NCBI GenBank assembly: GCA_002281555.1
Contig: NCGJ01000017.1
Coordinates: 1-51,967, forward strand
From: Hydrogenophilales bacterium 28-61-23
Lineage (GTDB): Bacteria; Pseudomonadota; Gammaproteobacteria; Burkholderiales; Thiobacillaceae
DNA: 51,967 nucleotides
Direction: 5' to 3'
This document shows positions 41,615 to 51,967 of the stretch, piece by piece. The stretch's first letter is position 1; every line of letters begins with the position of its first letter. Made by a program: the position numbers and the translations under genes. Below the pieces are notes generated by a model that was not told where the DNA came from, made no database searches, and was given only the letters and a program-made list of their open reading frames with translations.

Positions 41615-43489
41615 TCATATCTCGAGCTGGGTGCCGAGTTCGACGACGCGGTTGACGGGGATCTTGAAAAAAGTCATCGGGCTGGCCGCATTGCGCGACA
41701 TGGTGACGAAAAGTTGCTCGCGCCAGGCCATCATGCCCTCGCCACGGGTGGGAATCAGGTTTTCCCGACTGAAGAAAAAAGTCGTTTCCATCAGGTCGAA
41801 GTGCATGCCGCAGGGGCACTCGGACATGGCCTTGGGCACATCGATATCGTCCATGAAGCCATAGCGGACGATGACGTGATAGAAGCCCTCGGCCAGTTTT
41901 TCCATCTTCAGCCGGTCTTCCGCGAGCACATAGGGCACATCGGCATAGCGGATGTTCAGGATCACCACGCGCTCATGCAGCACCTTGTTGTGCTTGAGGT
42001 TATGCAGCAGGGCGGAGGGCACGCCCTTGGCGTCGGCGGTCATGAACACGGCGGTGCCCGGCACGCGCAGCGGTGGATGCTCGAGCAGACTGGCGACGAA
42101 GGGCGCCAGCGGCAAGGCGGTTTCGCGCAGACGTTTCAACACGATTTCACGGCCGCGCTTCCAGGTCACCAGCACGGTGAATATCATCAGAGCCGCGACC
42201 AGGGGGAACCAGCCGCCGTCTGGAATCTTGATCGCATTGGCGCCGAAAAAAGCCAGGTCGATGGTCAGGAAAACCAGCATGCCGGCCAAGGTCGGAACCA
42301 AGCCTAGATCCCAGCGCACGCGCATCACCACAAACATCAAGAAGGTGCTGATGGCGAAGGTGCCGGTGACCGCGATGCCGTAGGCGCCGGCCAGGTTGCC
42401 CGAATTCTGGAAGCCCAATACCAGCAGCGCGATACCGAGCGCCAAAGTCCAGTTCACGAACGGGATGTAGATCTGGCCTTCCTCGCTCGCCGAGGTGTGG
42501 CGGATGGTCAGGCGCGGCGCATAGCCCATCTGGATGACCTGGCGGGTGACCGAAAACGCGCCCGAGATGACCGCCTGCGAGGCGATTACGGTGGCGGCGG
42601 TGGCCAAGCCGACCATGGGATACAGCGCCCATGCCGGCGCGAGCAGGAAAAACGGGTTGCGCACCGCCTCGGGATGAGCGAGCAGCAGGGCGCCCTGGCC
42701 GAAGTAATTGAGCACCAGCGCCGGCAGGACAAAGCCGAACCACACCAACTGAATCGGCCAGCGGCCGAAATGGCCCATGTCTGCATACAGCGCTTCCGCG
42801 CCGGTGATCGCCAGCACGACCGCGCCAAGAATGAGGAAGCTGGCCGTGCCATGCGCGCTGAAGAAGTTCCAGGCATGGATGGGCAGAAGCGCGGCGAGCA
42901 CTTGCGGATGCTGCAGGATGCTGAGCGTCCCGAGCAGGCCCAGAACGCCAAACCAGACCAGCATGACCGGGCCGAACAGCCGACCGATGGCGGTGGTGCC
43001 GTGGCGCTGTATGGCGAACAACCCGAGCAGGATGCCGAGCGCGAGCGGCACGATGAACGGATGCAAGGCCGGCGCGCCCATTTCCAGGCCCTCGATGGCG
43101 GAGAGCACGGAAATCGCCGGGGTAATCAGACTGTCGCCAAAGAAAAACGAGGCGCCGAGAAAGCCCAGCGCCATCAGCACCCAGCGGATGCGCGACTGCA
43201 GTGGCGCCTGAGACTGTGCCAGTGCCAGCAGGGCGAGGATGCCGCCTTCGCCCTTGTTATCGGCCCGCATCATGATGCCGACATATTTCACTGAAACAAC
43301 CAGAATTAATTCCCAGAAGATCAGTGAAAGAATGCCAAGCACATTGGCCTGCGAGAGCGCCAAGTGATGTCCACCGAAAACCTCTTTCAGAGTGTAAAGC
43401 GGGCTGGTGCCGATGTCGCCGAAAACAACGCCGAGCGCGCCGAGCGCCAGTGCGCTGGTTTTTGCGTGTGTCGAGTGGGTCTGATTCAC
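41615..43489 (-). CDS. kup: Low-affinity potassium transporter Kup
   Basis: Kup is a proton-coupled potassium importer of the KUP/HAK/KT family. The 624-residue protein has about twelve membrane helices up to residue 430 and a cytoplasmic C-terminal domain. The family signature GVVFGDIGTSPLYTLKEVF is near residues 19-37; the second conserved block is GALLLAHPEAVRNPFF. It starts with GTG behind GGGAA. A possible promoter on the minus strand (TTGAAA-N17-TGTATT) lies upstream around 43540-43580. It is transcribed in the same direction as the genes on both sides. Confidence 0.95.
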   Translation of the reverse strand: MNQTHSTHAKTSALALGALGVVFGDIGTSPLYTLKEVFGGHHLALSQANVLGILSLIFWELILVVSVKYVGIMMRADNKGEGGILALLALAQSQAPLQSRIRWVLMALGFLGASFFFGDSLITPAISVLSAIEGLEMGAPALHPFIVPLALGILLGLFAIQRHGTTAIGRLFGPVMLVWFGVLGLLGTLSILQHPQVLAALLPIHAWNFFSAHGTASFLILGAVVLAITGAEALYADMGHFGRWPIQLVWFGFVLPALVLNYFGQGALLLAHPEAVRNPFFLLAPAWALYPMVGLATAATVIASQAVISGAFSVTRQVIQMGYAPRLTIRHTSASEEGQIYIPFVNWTLALGIALLVLGFQNSGNLAGAYGIAVTGTFAISTFLMFVVMRVRWDLGLVPTLAGMLVFLTIDLAFFGANAIKIPDGGWFPLVAALMIFTVLVTWKRGREIVLKRLRETALPLAPFVASLLEHPPLRVPGTAVFMTADAKGVPSALLHNLKHNKVLHERVVILNIRYADVPYVLAEDRLKMEKLAEGFYHVIVRYGFMDDIDVPKAMSECPCGMHFDLMETTFFFSRENLIPTRGEGMMAWREQLFVTMSRNAASPMTFFKIPVNRVVELGTQLEI

Positions 43490-43596
43490 TAAGTTCCCGC
43501 CGTTTCAACTGAGTTATTTATGAATGCCTGCCCGTATTATGAAACCCTAATACAACTAGGATCGCTTCACTTTTCAAAGTCTGAACCTGAAATGAC

Positions 43597-43621
43597 AAAT
43601 CCCCGGTCTGACCGGGGATTT
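43597..43621 (-). terminator. Terminator after the sodium:solute symporter gene
   Basis: A perfect 11-bp inverted repeat, AAATCCCCGGT (43597-43607) and ACCGGGGATTT (43611-43621), around a 3-nt loop. On the minus strand it follows the symporter stop by about 46 nt and ends in TTT, so it should end that transcript before kup. The A/T-flanked stem could also work in the other direction. Confidence 0.8.
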
Positions 43622-43667
43622 GGCTGCCCGCCGCTGGTTGCGGCAGGCGGGGCGGGTTGATCCCGGC

Positions 43668-45713
43668 TTAGTGCGCGGTGGCGCCTTCCGCGTTGATGCC
43701 GGTGTTTTGGCGCACGTAGAGTTCGTCCCACATTTCTTCGGAACGCTTGTCGCGGAACAGCAGCGAACCGAGGATGACGACCAGGAAGCCGAGCGGGATG
43801 GAGATCAGACCGGGGTTCTTCAACAGGAAGTACGGCTTCTCCAGACCCATCATGCTGGTGGTCTGGCCGGCGAACTTCTGCATGTCGTCTTCGGCCTTCT
43901 TCTTGGCCTTCTCGGTCGCCGCGATGTCCTTTTTGACCTTCTCGATGTCCTTCGCGTCGGTCAAAGTCGCCAGTTTCGCGTTCAGCGCAACCAGCTTGTC
44001 GGCCGCGCCCGGCTTGGCCGGTTTCTCGGCGGCGGCGGCCTTGGCCGGGGCGGAAGCCACGCAACCTTCCATGGCGAACAGCTCGCACATGAAGCTGGAC
44101 GCTTCCTTGGCCGGCACGGCCTCCTTGGCGGGCTGCATGGGTTCGCCGTTCAGCACCTTGTCGGCATCCTTGAGCACGGCCTTGGGATAGGTCATGTTCG
44201 GGGAGATCATCACCAGACCGATGGCGGCGATGGCGCCGACCAGCATGCCGGCGACGATGCCGTAGGTGTTGGCGGGTTTCCAGTACAGGGTCAGGAACAC
44301 GGCGGGCAGGTTGGAGGACGCCGCCACGGCGAAGGCCAGGGCGACCAGGTGGGCGACGTTCTGGCCTTCGGCGGCGATGCCGACGTAGATGGCCATGATG
44401 CCGACGATGACCGACGATACGCGCGCCGCCATGACCTGTTCCTGGGGCGAGGCGCGGTCACCCTTGATGACGCCGACGTAGATGTCGTGCGCCATCGCGG
44501 AAGCCGCCGCCAGCACCAGGCCGGCCACCACCGCGACGATGGTGGCGAAGGCCACGGCCGCGACGAAGGCGAGGAACAGGTTGCCGAGCACGGAATCGGC
44601 GCCGCCGCCGGCGAACTGCGCCAGCATCGGGGCCGCCATGTTGCCGCCCTTGTCGAGCGCGCTGATCGGGCCGGCGCCGACGTTGATGGCGGCGCCCATG
44701 CCCAGGAACAGGGTCAGCACGTAGAAGCCGCCGATGATGCCCATCGCCCACAGCACGGAAGTGCGCGCGGCCTGCGCCGTCGGCACAGTGAAGAAGCGCA
44801 TCAGGATGTGCGGCATGCCGGCGGTGCCCAGCACCAGAGCCATGCCCAGGGAGATCTGGTCGATCGGGTTCTTCAGGAACAGACCCGGCTCCAGGAAGCG
44901 CTGGCCGAGTTCTTCCGGCGTCATCGTGGTGGCGGCATCGCCGACCAGCTTGGCGACTTGCGCCTGCACCTTGGGATCGCCGATCACGGCGGTGAGGAAG
45001 CCGGGCAGGCTGAAACCGTATTGGCCCCAGGTGATCAGCACCAGCAGGATGGACGCGGTCACCAGCAGCACAGCCTTGATGATCTGCACCCAGGTGGTGG
45101 CCTTCATGCCGCCGAACACCACGTAGGCCAGCATCAGCACGCCGACGCCGATCACCGAGATGTGGTAATCGATGCCGATCAGGGTCTTGATCAGCACGCC
45201 GCCGCCGACCATCTGCGCGGTCAGGTAGAAGGTGGACACGGTGATGGTCGACAGCGCCGCGACGGTCTTGGATGCCTTGGGATGGTTGCGGAAGGCGAGG
45301 ATGTCGCCCAGCGTGTACTTGCCGATGTTGCGGCACGGTTCGGCGATCACCAGCAACACGGTGATGTAGGCGACCAGCCAGCCGACCGAGTACATGAAGC
45401 CGTCATAGCCATAGAGCGAGATCAAACCAGCGATGCCGAGGAAGGACGCGGCGGACAGGTAGTCGCCTGCGATCGCCCAACCGTTCTGGATGCCGGTGAC
45501 GGAACGGCCGGCGGCGTAGAACTCGGAGGTGGAGTGGGTTTGTCGGGCGGCCCAGTACGTGACGTACATGGTGATGGCGATGATCAGGCCGAACACGGCG
45601 AAGGTCATCCACTTGTATTCGTCGGCTACCGCGCCGGCGCCGGCGAAGGCCAGGGTGCTTACGGCCGCCAGCAGCGCGGCGGCGGCTGCGCCGCCTATCA
45701 GTTTCAGGTTCAT
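43668..45713 (-). CDS. Sodium:solute symporter, acetate-type (VC_2705/ActP-like), with large C-terminal insert
   Basis: SLC5/SSS-family secondary transporter, close to ActP and probably importing acetate or a similar carboxylate with sodium or protons. The first segment (about 4-25) is signal-like; about thirteen membrane helices follow, with conserved EFYAAGRSVTGIQNGWAIAGDYLSAASFLG near 63-92. The protein is 681 residues because an Ala/Lys/Glu-rich, coiled-coil-like insert of about 110 residues (around 515-628, with two Cys in MCELFAMEGC) precedes the last helix. ATG at 45713 has AGGA seven nt upstream. It starts 10 nt after the DUF4212 gene, its usual small partner. Confidence 0.92.
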   Translation of the reverse strand: MNLKLIGGAAAAALLAAVSTLAFAGAGAVADEYKWMTFAVFGLIIAITMYVTYWAARQTHSTSEFYAAGRSVTGIQNGWAIAGDYLSAASFLGIAGLISLYGYDGFMYSVGWLVAYITVLLVIAEPCRNIGKYTLGDILAFRNHPKASKTVAALSTITVSTFYLTAQMVGGGVLIKTLIGIDYHISVIGVGVLMLAYVVFGGMKATTWVQIIKAVLLVTASILLVLITWGQYGFSLPGFLTAVIGDPKVQAQVAKLVGDAATTMTPEELGQRFLEPGLFLKNPIDQISLGMALVLGTAGMPHILMRFFTVPTAQAARTSVLWAMGIIGGFYVLTLFLGMGAAINVGAGPISALDKGGNMAAPMLAQFAGGGADSVLGNLFLAFVAAVAFATIVAVVAGLVLAAASAMAHDIYVGVIKGDRASPQEQVMAARVSSVIVGIMAIYVGIAAEGQNVAHLVALAFAVAASSNLPAVFLTLYWKPANTYGIVAGMLVGAIAAIGLVMISPNMTYPKAVLKDADKVLNGEPMQPAKEAVPAKEASSFMCELFAMEGCVASAPAKAAAAEKPAKPGAADKLVALNAKLATLTDAKDIEKVKKDIAATEKAKKKAEDDMQKFAGQTTSMMGLEKPYFLLKNPGLISIPLGFLVVILGSLLFRDKRSEEMWDELYVRQNTGINAEGATAH

Positions 45714-45723
45714 GGTCTCGTCC

Positions 45724-46041
45724 TTATTTGATGTTGTGGGCGTCTTTGATGATTTCCGCAGCCATGGCGTCGAACTGCTTGTTGGCGCGTTGGGCATAGA
45801 TGCCGGCGATGGTCCAGGCGACGATGAACTCGGACAGCGCGAACAGGATGCCGACGTTGACCGGGCCCCAGACTTTGATCTTGAACAGATCCTGGTAATA
45901 GGCCGCGCCGATGGGAAGCAGGAAGTAATACACCACCGAGATGATCATCAAGCTCCACAGGAAGGTCAGTTTTTTCTTGTGTAGCGCCTGGAAGCGCGGG
46001 TCGGCATCGATCGCCGCCCAGTTTATTTCAGCTTTTGCCAT
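45724..46041 (-). CDS. DUF4212 small subunit of sodium:solute symporter
   Basis: A 105-residue protein with two membrane helices (about 27-47 and 66-86), found almost always directly upstream of VC_2705-type symporters and called the symporter small subunit (DUF4212). It begins with a short cytoplasmic arm (INWAAIDADPRFQALHKKK). Two ATG codons compete: the one at 46041 has AGGAG at 8-nt spacing and is preferred to 46047, which is only 2 nt away. A terminator-like hairpin stands 23 nt upstream of its start. Confidence 0.93.
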   Translation of the reverse strand: MAKAEINWAAIDADPRFQALHKKKLTFLWSLMIISVVYYFLLPIGAAYYQDLFKIKVWGPVNVGILFALSEFIVAWTIAGIYAQRANKQFDAMAAEIIKDAHNIK

Positions 46042-46064
46042 GAGCATGACTCCTCGAAGGATAT

Positions 46065-46090
46065 GAAAAATGTCCGCTAAGCGCGGACGT
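46065..46090 (-). terminator. Terminator/attenuator between the DUF294 and DUF4212 genes
   Basis: Read on the minus strand, GTCCGC (46088-46083) pairs with GCGGAC (46077-46072), extendable by two pairs, followed by A and TTTTT. It lies after the DUF294 stop and only 23-30 nt before the DUF4212 start, too close for a promoter to fit below it. It should therefore either end the DUF294 mRNA or attenuate transcription into the symporter genes. Confidence 0.65.
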
Positions 46091-46168
46091 CGGTAAAGGC
46101 TGTGCCGCGTGGCGTACGCGGCGCTCGTACAGTGTATCGGAAGGCGGGAAATCAGTCTGTCCGGGCAT

Positions 46169-47662
46169 TCAGAACTGGAAGAAACTCTCCAGCCGTCCTT
46201 GCAGTTTTCTTGCCTGGCGGAAAGCTTCCTTGAGCGCCTGGTGTTCGACGTTGGTGAGATGTTCCGGGTCGAAACGGTTGCCCAGGGCGTGGCCTTGTTC
46301 CAGTTGCGATTGGTGCAGTTGCAGGCGCAATTGCTGGATGAACAGGAAGCTTTCCACCCAGGCTTCGACCTCCTGGCTGTTCAGCTTCCATATCTCGCCC
46401 GCGCCGCGCAGACGCGCCACCGTGCCGGTCTCGGACAGGCCGGCGGAGAGCGCGAAGATGCGCGCGGCGTCGACGAACAGCGTGGCGCCATGGATTTTCA
46501 GGTCGATGGTATGGGCCTCGTCGCCCTCGCCGTCGACGATGAAATCGCGCACCAACCCGACCGGTGCGCGGTTGCCCAGCGCGTTCTGCACCATCAACTT
46601 GAGGAACAGGCGCTTTTCCTTGATGCGCGCGTTGAGCCAGGCGCGCAGCGCCTCGGACAGGCTGGCGTCGCCGGCCAGGGCGCGGAAATCGAAGAAGATG
46701 CTGGCGTTGAGCAACACCGGCGCGTCACCCCGGGATATCCAGTCGCCGAAGGTGTGCCGCCATTCCTCCAGCGACAAACACCAGTTGGGATTGCTGGCCA
46801 TGATTTCGCCTTTGCACAGCGGAAAGCCGCAGGCGTCCAGCCACTCGTTGGCGCGCCGGGCGGCGGCCAGCATGGGCGCGCGCAGGCGCTCGGCGGAGTC
46901 GCCGTCCGGTACGCTGAAAATCAGGCCGTTGTCCTGATCGGTATGCAGGGTCTGTTCGAAGCGGCCTTCCGAGCCCAGTGCCAGCCAGCACCAGGCCACG
47001 CCGTCCAGGCCGCTCTCGGCGAAGGTCAGATGCAGGATGCGCTGGGTGAGCTGGTCGTTGAGTTGCGAGATCAGCCGGGTCAGTCGTTCCGCGCCGACGC
47101 CCTGCGCCATCAGGTTGCGCGCCAGGCGATGGATATCTTCCGCCGCGTGTTGCAGGCTGGCGAGGTCCGGCGCCACGCGCAGGGCGCCGGCGATGCGGGA
47201 AACCCCGACTTGTTGCAGGGCAAACAGGTCTTTTTCCGAGATCACCCCGGCAACCCGGCCGGCATGCGTGACCACGACGTGATGGATGGAAAGCCGCGCC
47301 ATGGCCAGCGCGGCCTCGAAAGCCAGAGCGGTGTCGGGCAGGGCAAACGGCTTGGGCGTCATCACCTGGCGCATCGGCTGGTCGATATCGCAGCCGCTCA
47401 GCGCGACCCGGTCGCGCAAATCCTTCAGGGTGAACATGCCAACCGGGGCGTCGGTCTGGTCGGTCAGCAGGATGGAGCCGACGTTGCCCTGGCGCATCAA
47501 TTCCAGTGCTTCGCGCACCGGCCGGTCTTGCGAACAGGACACCGGCGCGCGCCGCGACAGGGCGGAAAGCGGCGTGGCGAGCGGGTCCGCCAAGCCCGGA
47601 TCGGATACTTTCAATTGCGGCGTAATCGGTACGGCCAACGAGGCGTCGGTCACAGCTGACAA
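46169..47662 (-). CDS. CBS-pair / DUF294 putative nucleotidyltransferase
   Basis: A 497-residue signalling-type protein. Two CBS repeats (about 35-155) likely bind an adenine nucleotide; a GlnD-like nucleotidyltransferase domain DUF294 (about 175-310) has the motif GSEGRFEQTLHTDQDNGL with the metal-binding Asp pair; DUF294_C (about 350-490) follows. Such proteins are linked to acetate-type symporters and a DnaQ-like exonuclease, and a role in regulating carboxylate uptake is suspected but unproven. No cyclic-nucleotide domain is present at the N-terminus. The start is TTG at 47662 with no clear ribosome-binding site; GTG at 47653 is possible. Confidence 0.9.
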   Translation of the reverse strand: MSAVTDASLAVPITPQLKVSDPGLADPLATPLSALSRRAPVSCSQDRPVREALELMRQGNVGSILLTDQTDAPVGMFTLKDLRDRVALSGCDIDQPMRQVMTPKPFALPDTALAFEAALAMARLSIHHVVVTHAGRVAGVISEKDLFALQQVGVSRIAGALRVAPDLASLQHAAEDIHRLARNLMAQGVGAERLTRLISQLNDQLTQRILHLTFAESGLDGVAWCWLALGSEGRFEQTLHTDQDNGLIFSVPDGDSAERLRAPMLAAARRANEWLDACGFPLCKGEIMASNPNWCLSLEEWRHTFGDWISRGDAPVLLNASIFFDFRALAGDASLSEALRAWLNARIKEKRLFLKLMVQNALGNRAPVGLVRDFIVDGEGDEAHTIDLKIHGATLFVDAARIFALSAGLSETGTVARLRGAGEIWKLNSQEVEAWVESFLFIQQLRLQLHQSQLEQGHALGNRFDPEHLTNVEHQALKEAFRQARKLQGRLESFFQF

Positions 47663-47728
47663 GGGTTCGGATAACGGTAAGGAGAGTGAAAAATGTGCCG
47701 CAGGATGCGCCCGGGCTTGGAGTCGAAT

Positions 47729-48931
47729 TCAGGCAAACTGGGAGAACCCGCTGTAGGTGTCGGCGGATTTGTCCATCGCCAGGCCGACCACATCCTTGCC
47801 GCTGAATGAAAAATTGATGTGCGACGGGTCGATGGTGCCGGTCACGCTATCGTTCTGCTTCACGTTGAACAACACCGAAGCCGTCAGGTTTTGCCGGTCG
47901 TAATAGACCGCCAACGGCGTCGATGGCAAGGCAACCTCGGTCGCCGGCAACATCATGTCCAGGTTGTAGCCGTCGCCTCGCGCCGTGCCGCTGGCGCGTT
48001 CGATTTTCCAGTTGAAGACATTCTCGACCGAGGCGGCATCCATCTGTTTGCTGAACTGAAAGACCAGCGCGAAGGTTTTTTCGCTGCTGGCGGTTTGAAG
48101 ATACACATTCATGCCGGAAACCAGCGTGCCCGGCCCCAGCGTGGACGGGAACATGGCATACAGATCGTTGGCGTAAACCGCCAGCATTTTGGGATTCTCT
48201 TTTTCGTAGATGTACTGGTTCAGATCGCTGGCCAGGGTCGCGTCGTTGGCGAGCAGGCTATCGGCAATTTCCTGCGCCTGGCTGGTATCGCCGCTATCGG
48301 CCAAGGCATAACCCATTTCCGAATAGGCGTTCCAGTAGTCGCTCTTGATCGCGATCGCAGACTTGAACGACTCGATGGCGAAGTCGTAGCGTTCTTGCTT
48401 GGCGTAAACCTGGCCCAGGCCAAAATCGCCGAATTCTTCTTTTGGCGACAACTGGCGCACCATTTCGAACTGCGCCTTGGCTTCGTCCAGCCGGCCCGCC
48501 GCCATATAGCCCTGCCCGAGTGAATAACGGTTGGCGGCGCTGGGGTTGTTTTTGACGGCGAGCTCATATTCGGCCACGGCCTCGCTGTAACGCTGGTCCG
48601 TGGTGTAGATATTGCCCAGTTGCGTGTGCAGATCGTCGCGCTTGGGATCGATCTTCAACGCCGCCTGATAGGACTGGATGGCCGCCTCAGCATCGCCCTG
48701 AGTGAGCTGCGCGCGCGCCATGTAGTCGTAGGCATTGATCGCGGTATCGGTGCCGGGCGCCAGCCGGATCGCCCGATTGAAACTGGTGATCGCCAATTCA
48801 TAGCGCTTGCCGGTGAACTGGCCCAAACCTTTATCCAGTTCACGCAGCGCCAGATTGCCCAACTGTGCCGCCTTGTTCGACGCGCCGCCGAACAGTGCCG
48901 CAGCCGTGGCCGAGTTATCGGTTATTTCCAT
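47729..48931 (-). CDS. TPR-repeat protein with C-terminal beta/Ig-like domain
   Basis: A 400-residue protein without signal peptide. About six tetratricopeptide repeats run from residue 28 to about 235 (AITSFNRAIRLAP, AIQSYQAALKIDP, AVAEYELAVKNNP, AKAQFEMVRQLSP, AIESFKSAIAIK). The remaining 160 residues are beta-rich, with a FALVFQFSKQMDAASVENVFNW segment resembling bacterial Ig-like (SbsA/Big_5) domains. TPRs mediate protein contacts; Ig-like domains are usually extracytoplasmic, so the pair without an N-terminal signal is odd. AGGGTGA precedes the ATG. Function unknown; 66 nt separate it from the DUF294 gene. Confidence 0.85.
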   Translation of the reverse strand: MEITDNSATAAALFGGASNKAAQLGNLALRELDKGLGQFTGKRYELAITSFNRAIRLAPGTDTAINAYDYMARAQLTQGDAEAAIQSYQAALKIDPKRDDLHTQLGNIYTTDQRYSEAVAEYELAVKNNPSAANRYSLGQGYMAAGRLDEAKAQFEMVRQLSPKEEFGDFGLGQVYAKQERYDFAIESFKSAIAIKSDYWNAYSEMGYALADSGDTSQAQEIADSLLANDATLASDLNQYIYEKENPKMLAVYANDLYAMFPSTLGPGTLVSGMNVYLQTASSEKTFALVFQFSKQMDAASVENVFNWKIERASGTARGDGYNLDMMLPATEVALPSTPLAVYYDRQNLTASVLFNVKQNDSVTGTIDPSHINFSFSGKDVVGLAMDKSADTYSGFSQFA

Positions 48932-49168
48932 TTCGAGTCACCCTGGATCGCAACATACATGTTTACGATTTAGCACAAGTTCGGGGTTTACGCGCTTGTT
49001 TCATGGACGCAAGCGGCGATAGCCGAATTCGGGCTTGCGATGCCGAAGGTTCTTCCGCTACTCGGGGAGGGCTGGGAAATCATGCAGCGGCTCGGCCATA
49101 AAGCACTTTATGATGCCGACCGCCGGCCGCGCGCCGCGCTGACCGGAACAATCACAGGAGATCGGTAA
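48932..49168. other. Divergent intergenic region between the TPR and phosphorylase genes
   Basis: 237 nt separating two divergent genes, so it should contain promoters for both. I could not point to a convincing sigma-70 pair. A good ribosome-binding site for the phosphorylase (AGGAG at about 49156-49160) is present at its right end. Confidence 0.45.
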
Positions 49169-51667
<2,499 letters not shown>

Positions 51668-51967
51668 CGCGGGGCTCGAAGGCGCGCCCGCCATGTGGCA
51701 GGAGACGAACGGAGAGGAGACCTTCATCCTTGCTTCACGGCGGGCAGAAATCGGCCACAGCCGACCGTAAGCCTGCGGTCTGTGTCGGGCGGCAATGCGC
51801 TGGTTACCCGCCGCTCACCCGCTGATGGCGGTCAATGACCGCTTGGCCCTTCAGGCTACAGCCGGATCCGACCCGTTGTCGACATTCACTACCTCGGCGG
51901 ATCAACGGCAGGTAACCAAGTGGGGCAGTCGCTAGGCACAACCAAACATGGACAGCACGTCGGCCTC
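51668..51967. other. Right-end region with palindromes, no gene seen
   Basis: 300 nt without a convincing reading frame. Visible structure: an odd palindrome GCGGTCA-a-TGACCGC (51828-51842), and a 13-nt imperfect inverted repeat TGGTTACCCGCCG (51801-51813) against CGGCAGGTAACCA (51906-51918), one mismatch, enclosing it. It may be a decayed gene or an intergenic repeat element; the region continues beyond the window. Confidence 0.4.

Noticed and set aside
43620-45731. A 703-codon open frame on the plus strand opposite the symporter gene
   Set aside because: His/Gly/Gln-rich, no domain; the minus strand encodes a clear SSS transporter with a ribosome-binding site. Same GC-bias artefact.

Overview
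The window looks like a stretch of chromosome from a betaproteobacterium (Nitrosomonadales or Rhodocyclales-like; genus not determined). Reasons: an unfused 14-gene nuoA-N cluster (separate nuoC and nuoD) behind tpiA-secG-tRNA-Leu, the order carA-carB-greA-(DUF4149)-yhbY/rlmE-ftsH-folP-glmM-pst, and the protein sequences themselves. All of it reads as vegetative chromosome. I saw no phage, conjugative, CRISPR or intact insertion-sequence genes.

Layout. 1-2542: 3' part of a 23S rRNA gene, 5S rRNA and a strong terminator. 2615-7920: carA, carB, greA and a DUF4149 membrane protein on the plus strand. 7912-13160: yhbY (minus) divergent from rlmE, then ftsH, folP and glmM. 13180-17034: phosphate-starvation transporter pstSCAB behind a readable Pho box, with a double hairpin between pstS and pstC and no phoU. 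17035-17789: a gap of about 400 nt and a small conserved-looking gene. 17841-20914 (minus): a metallophosphoesterase and two GT4 glycosyltransferases, tightly packed, with a second Pho-box-like element in front. 21026-22321: tpiA, secG and tRNA-Leu(GAG). 22396-36829: promoter and complete nuoA-N operon for respiratory complex I. 36830-38274: a repeat-rich, more A+T-rich islet with a lipoprotein and a small membrane protein. 38332-48931 (minus): a FixL/FixJ-type two-component pair, a DnaQ-like exonuclease, Kup, an acetate-type sodium:solute symporter with its DUF4212 small subunit, a CBS/DUF294 protein and a TPR protein. 49169-51667: glycogen/starch phosphorylase, then about 300 nt with palindromes and no gene.

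How the genes work together. carAB feeds pyrimidine and arginine synthesis. greA, yhbY, rlmE and ftsH serve transcription, ribosome assembly and membrane-protein quality control, while folP and glmM supply folate and cell-wall amino sugar. pstSCAB imports phosphate. The phosphoesterase/glycosyltransferase operon next to it has the composition of the PlcP/Agt lipid-remodelling module, in which phospholipids are replaced by glycolipids under phosphate starvation. Both units carry 7-4-7 Pho-box-like sites ending 10 nt before a -10-like hexamer, so they may form one local phosphate-starvation island. This is the most interesting inference in the window. tpiA and the nuo operon have near-identical promoters (TTGAC[C/G]-N17-TAGACT). 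The symporter/DUF4212/DUF294/exonuclease set is a familiar association around short-chain carboxylate uptake.

Limits: all calls come from reading the sequence. No database search or structure prediction was run, and start codons are judged from ribosome-binding sites and remembered family lengths.
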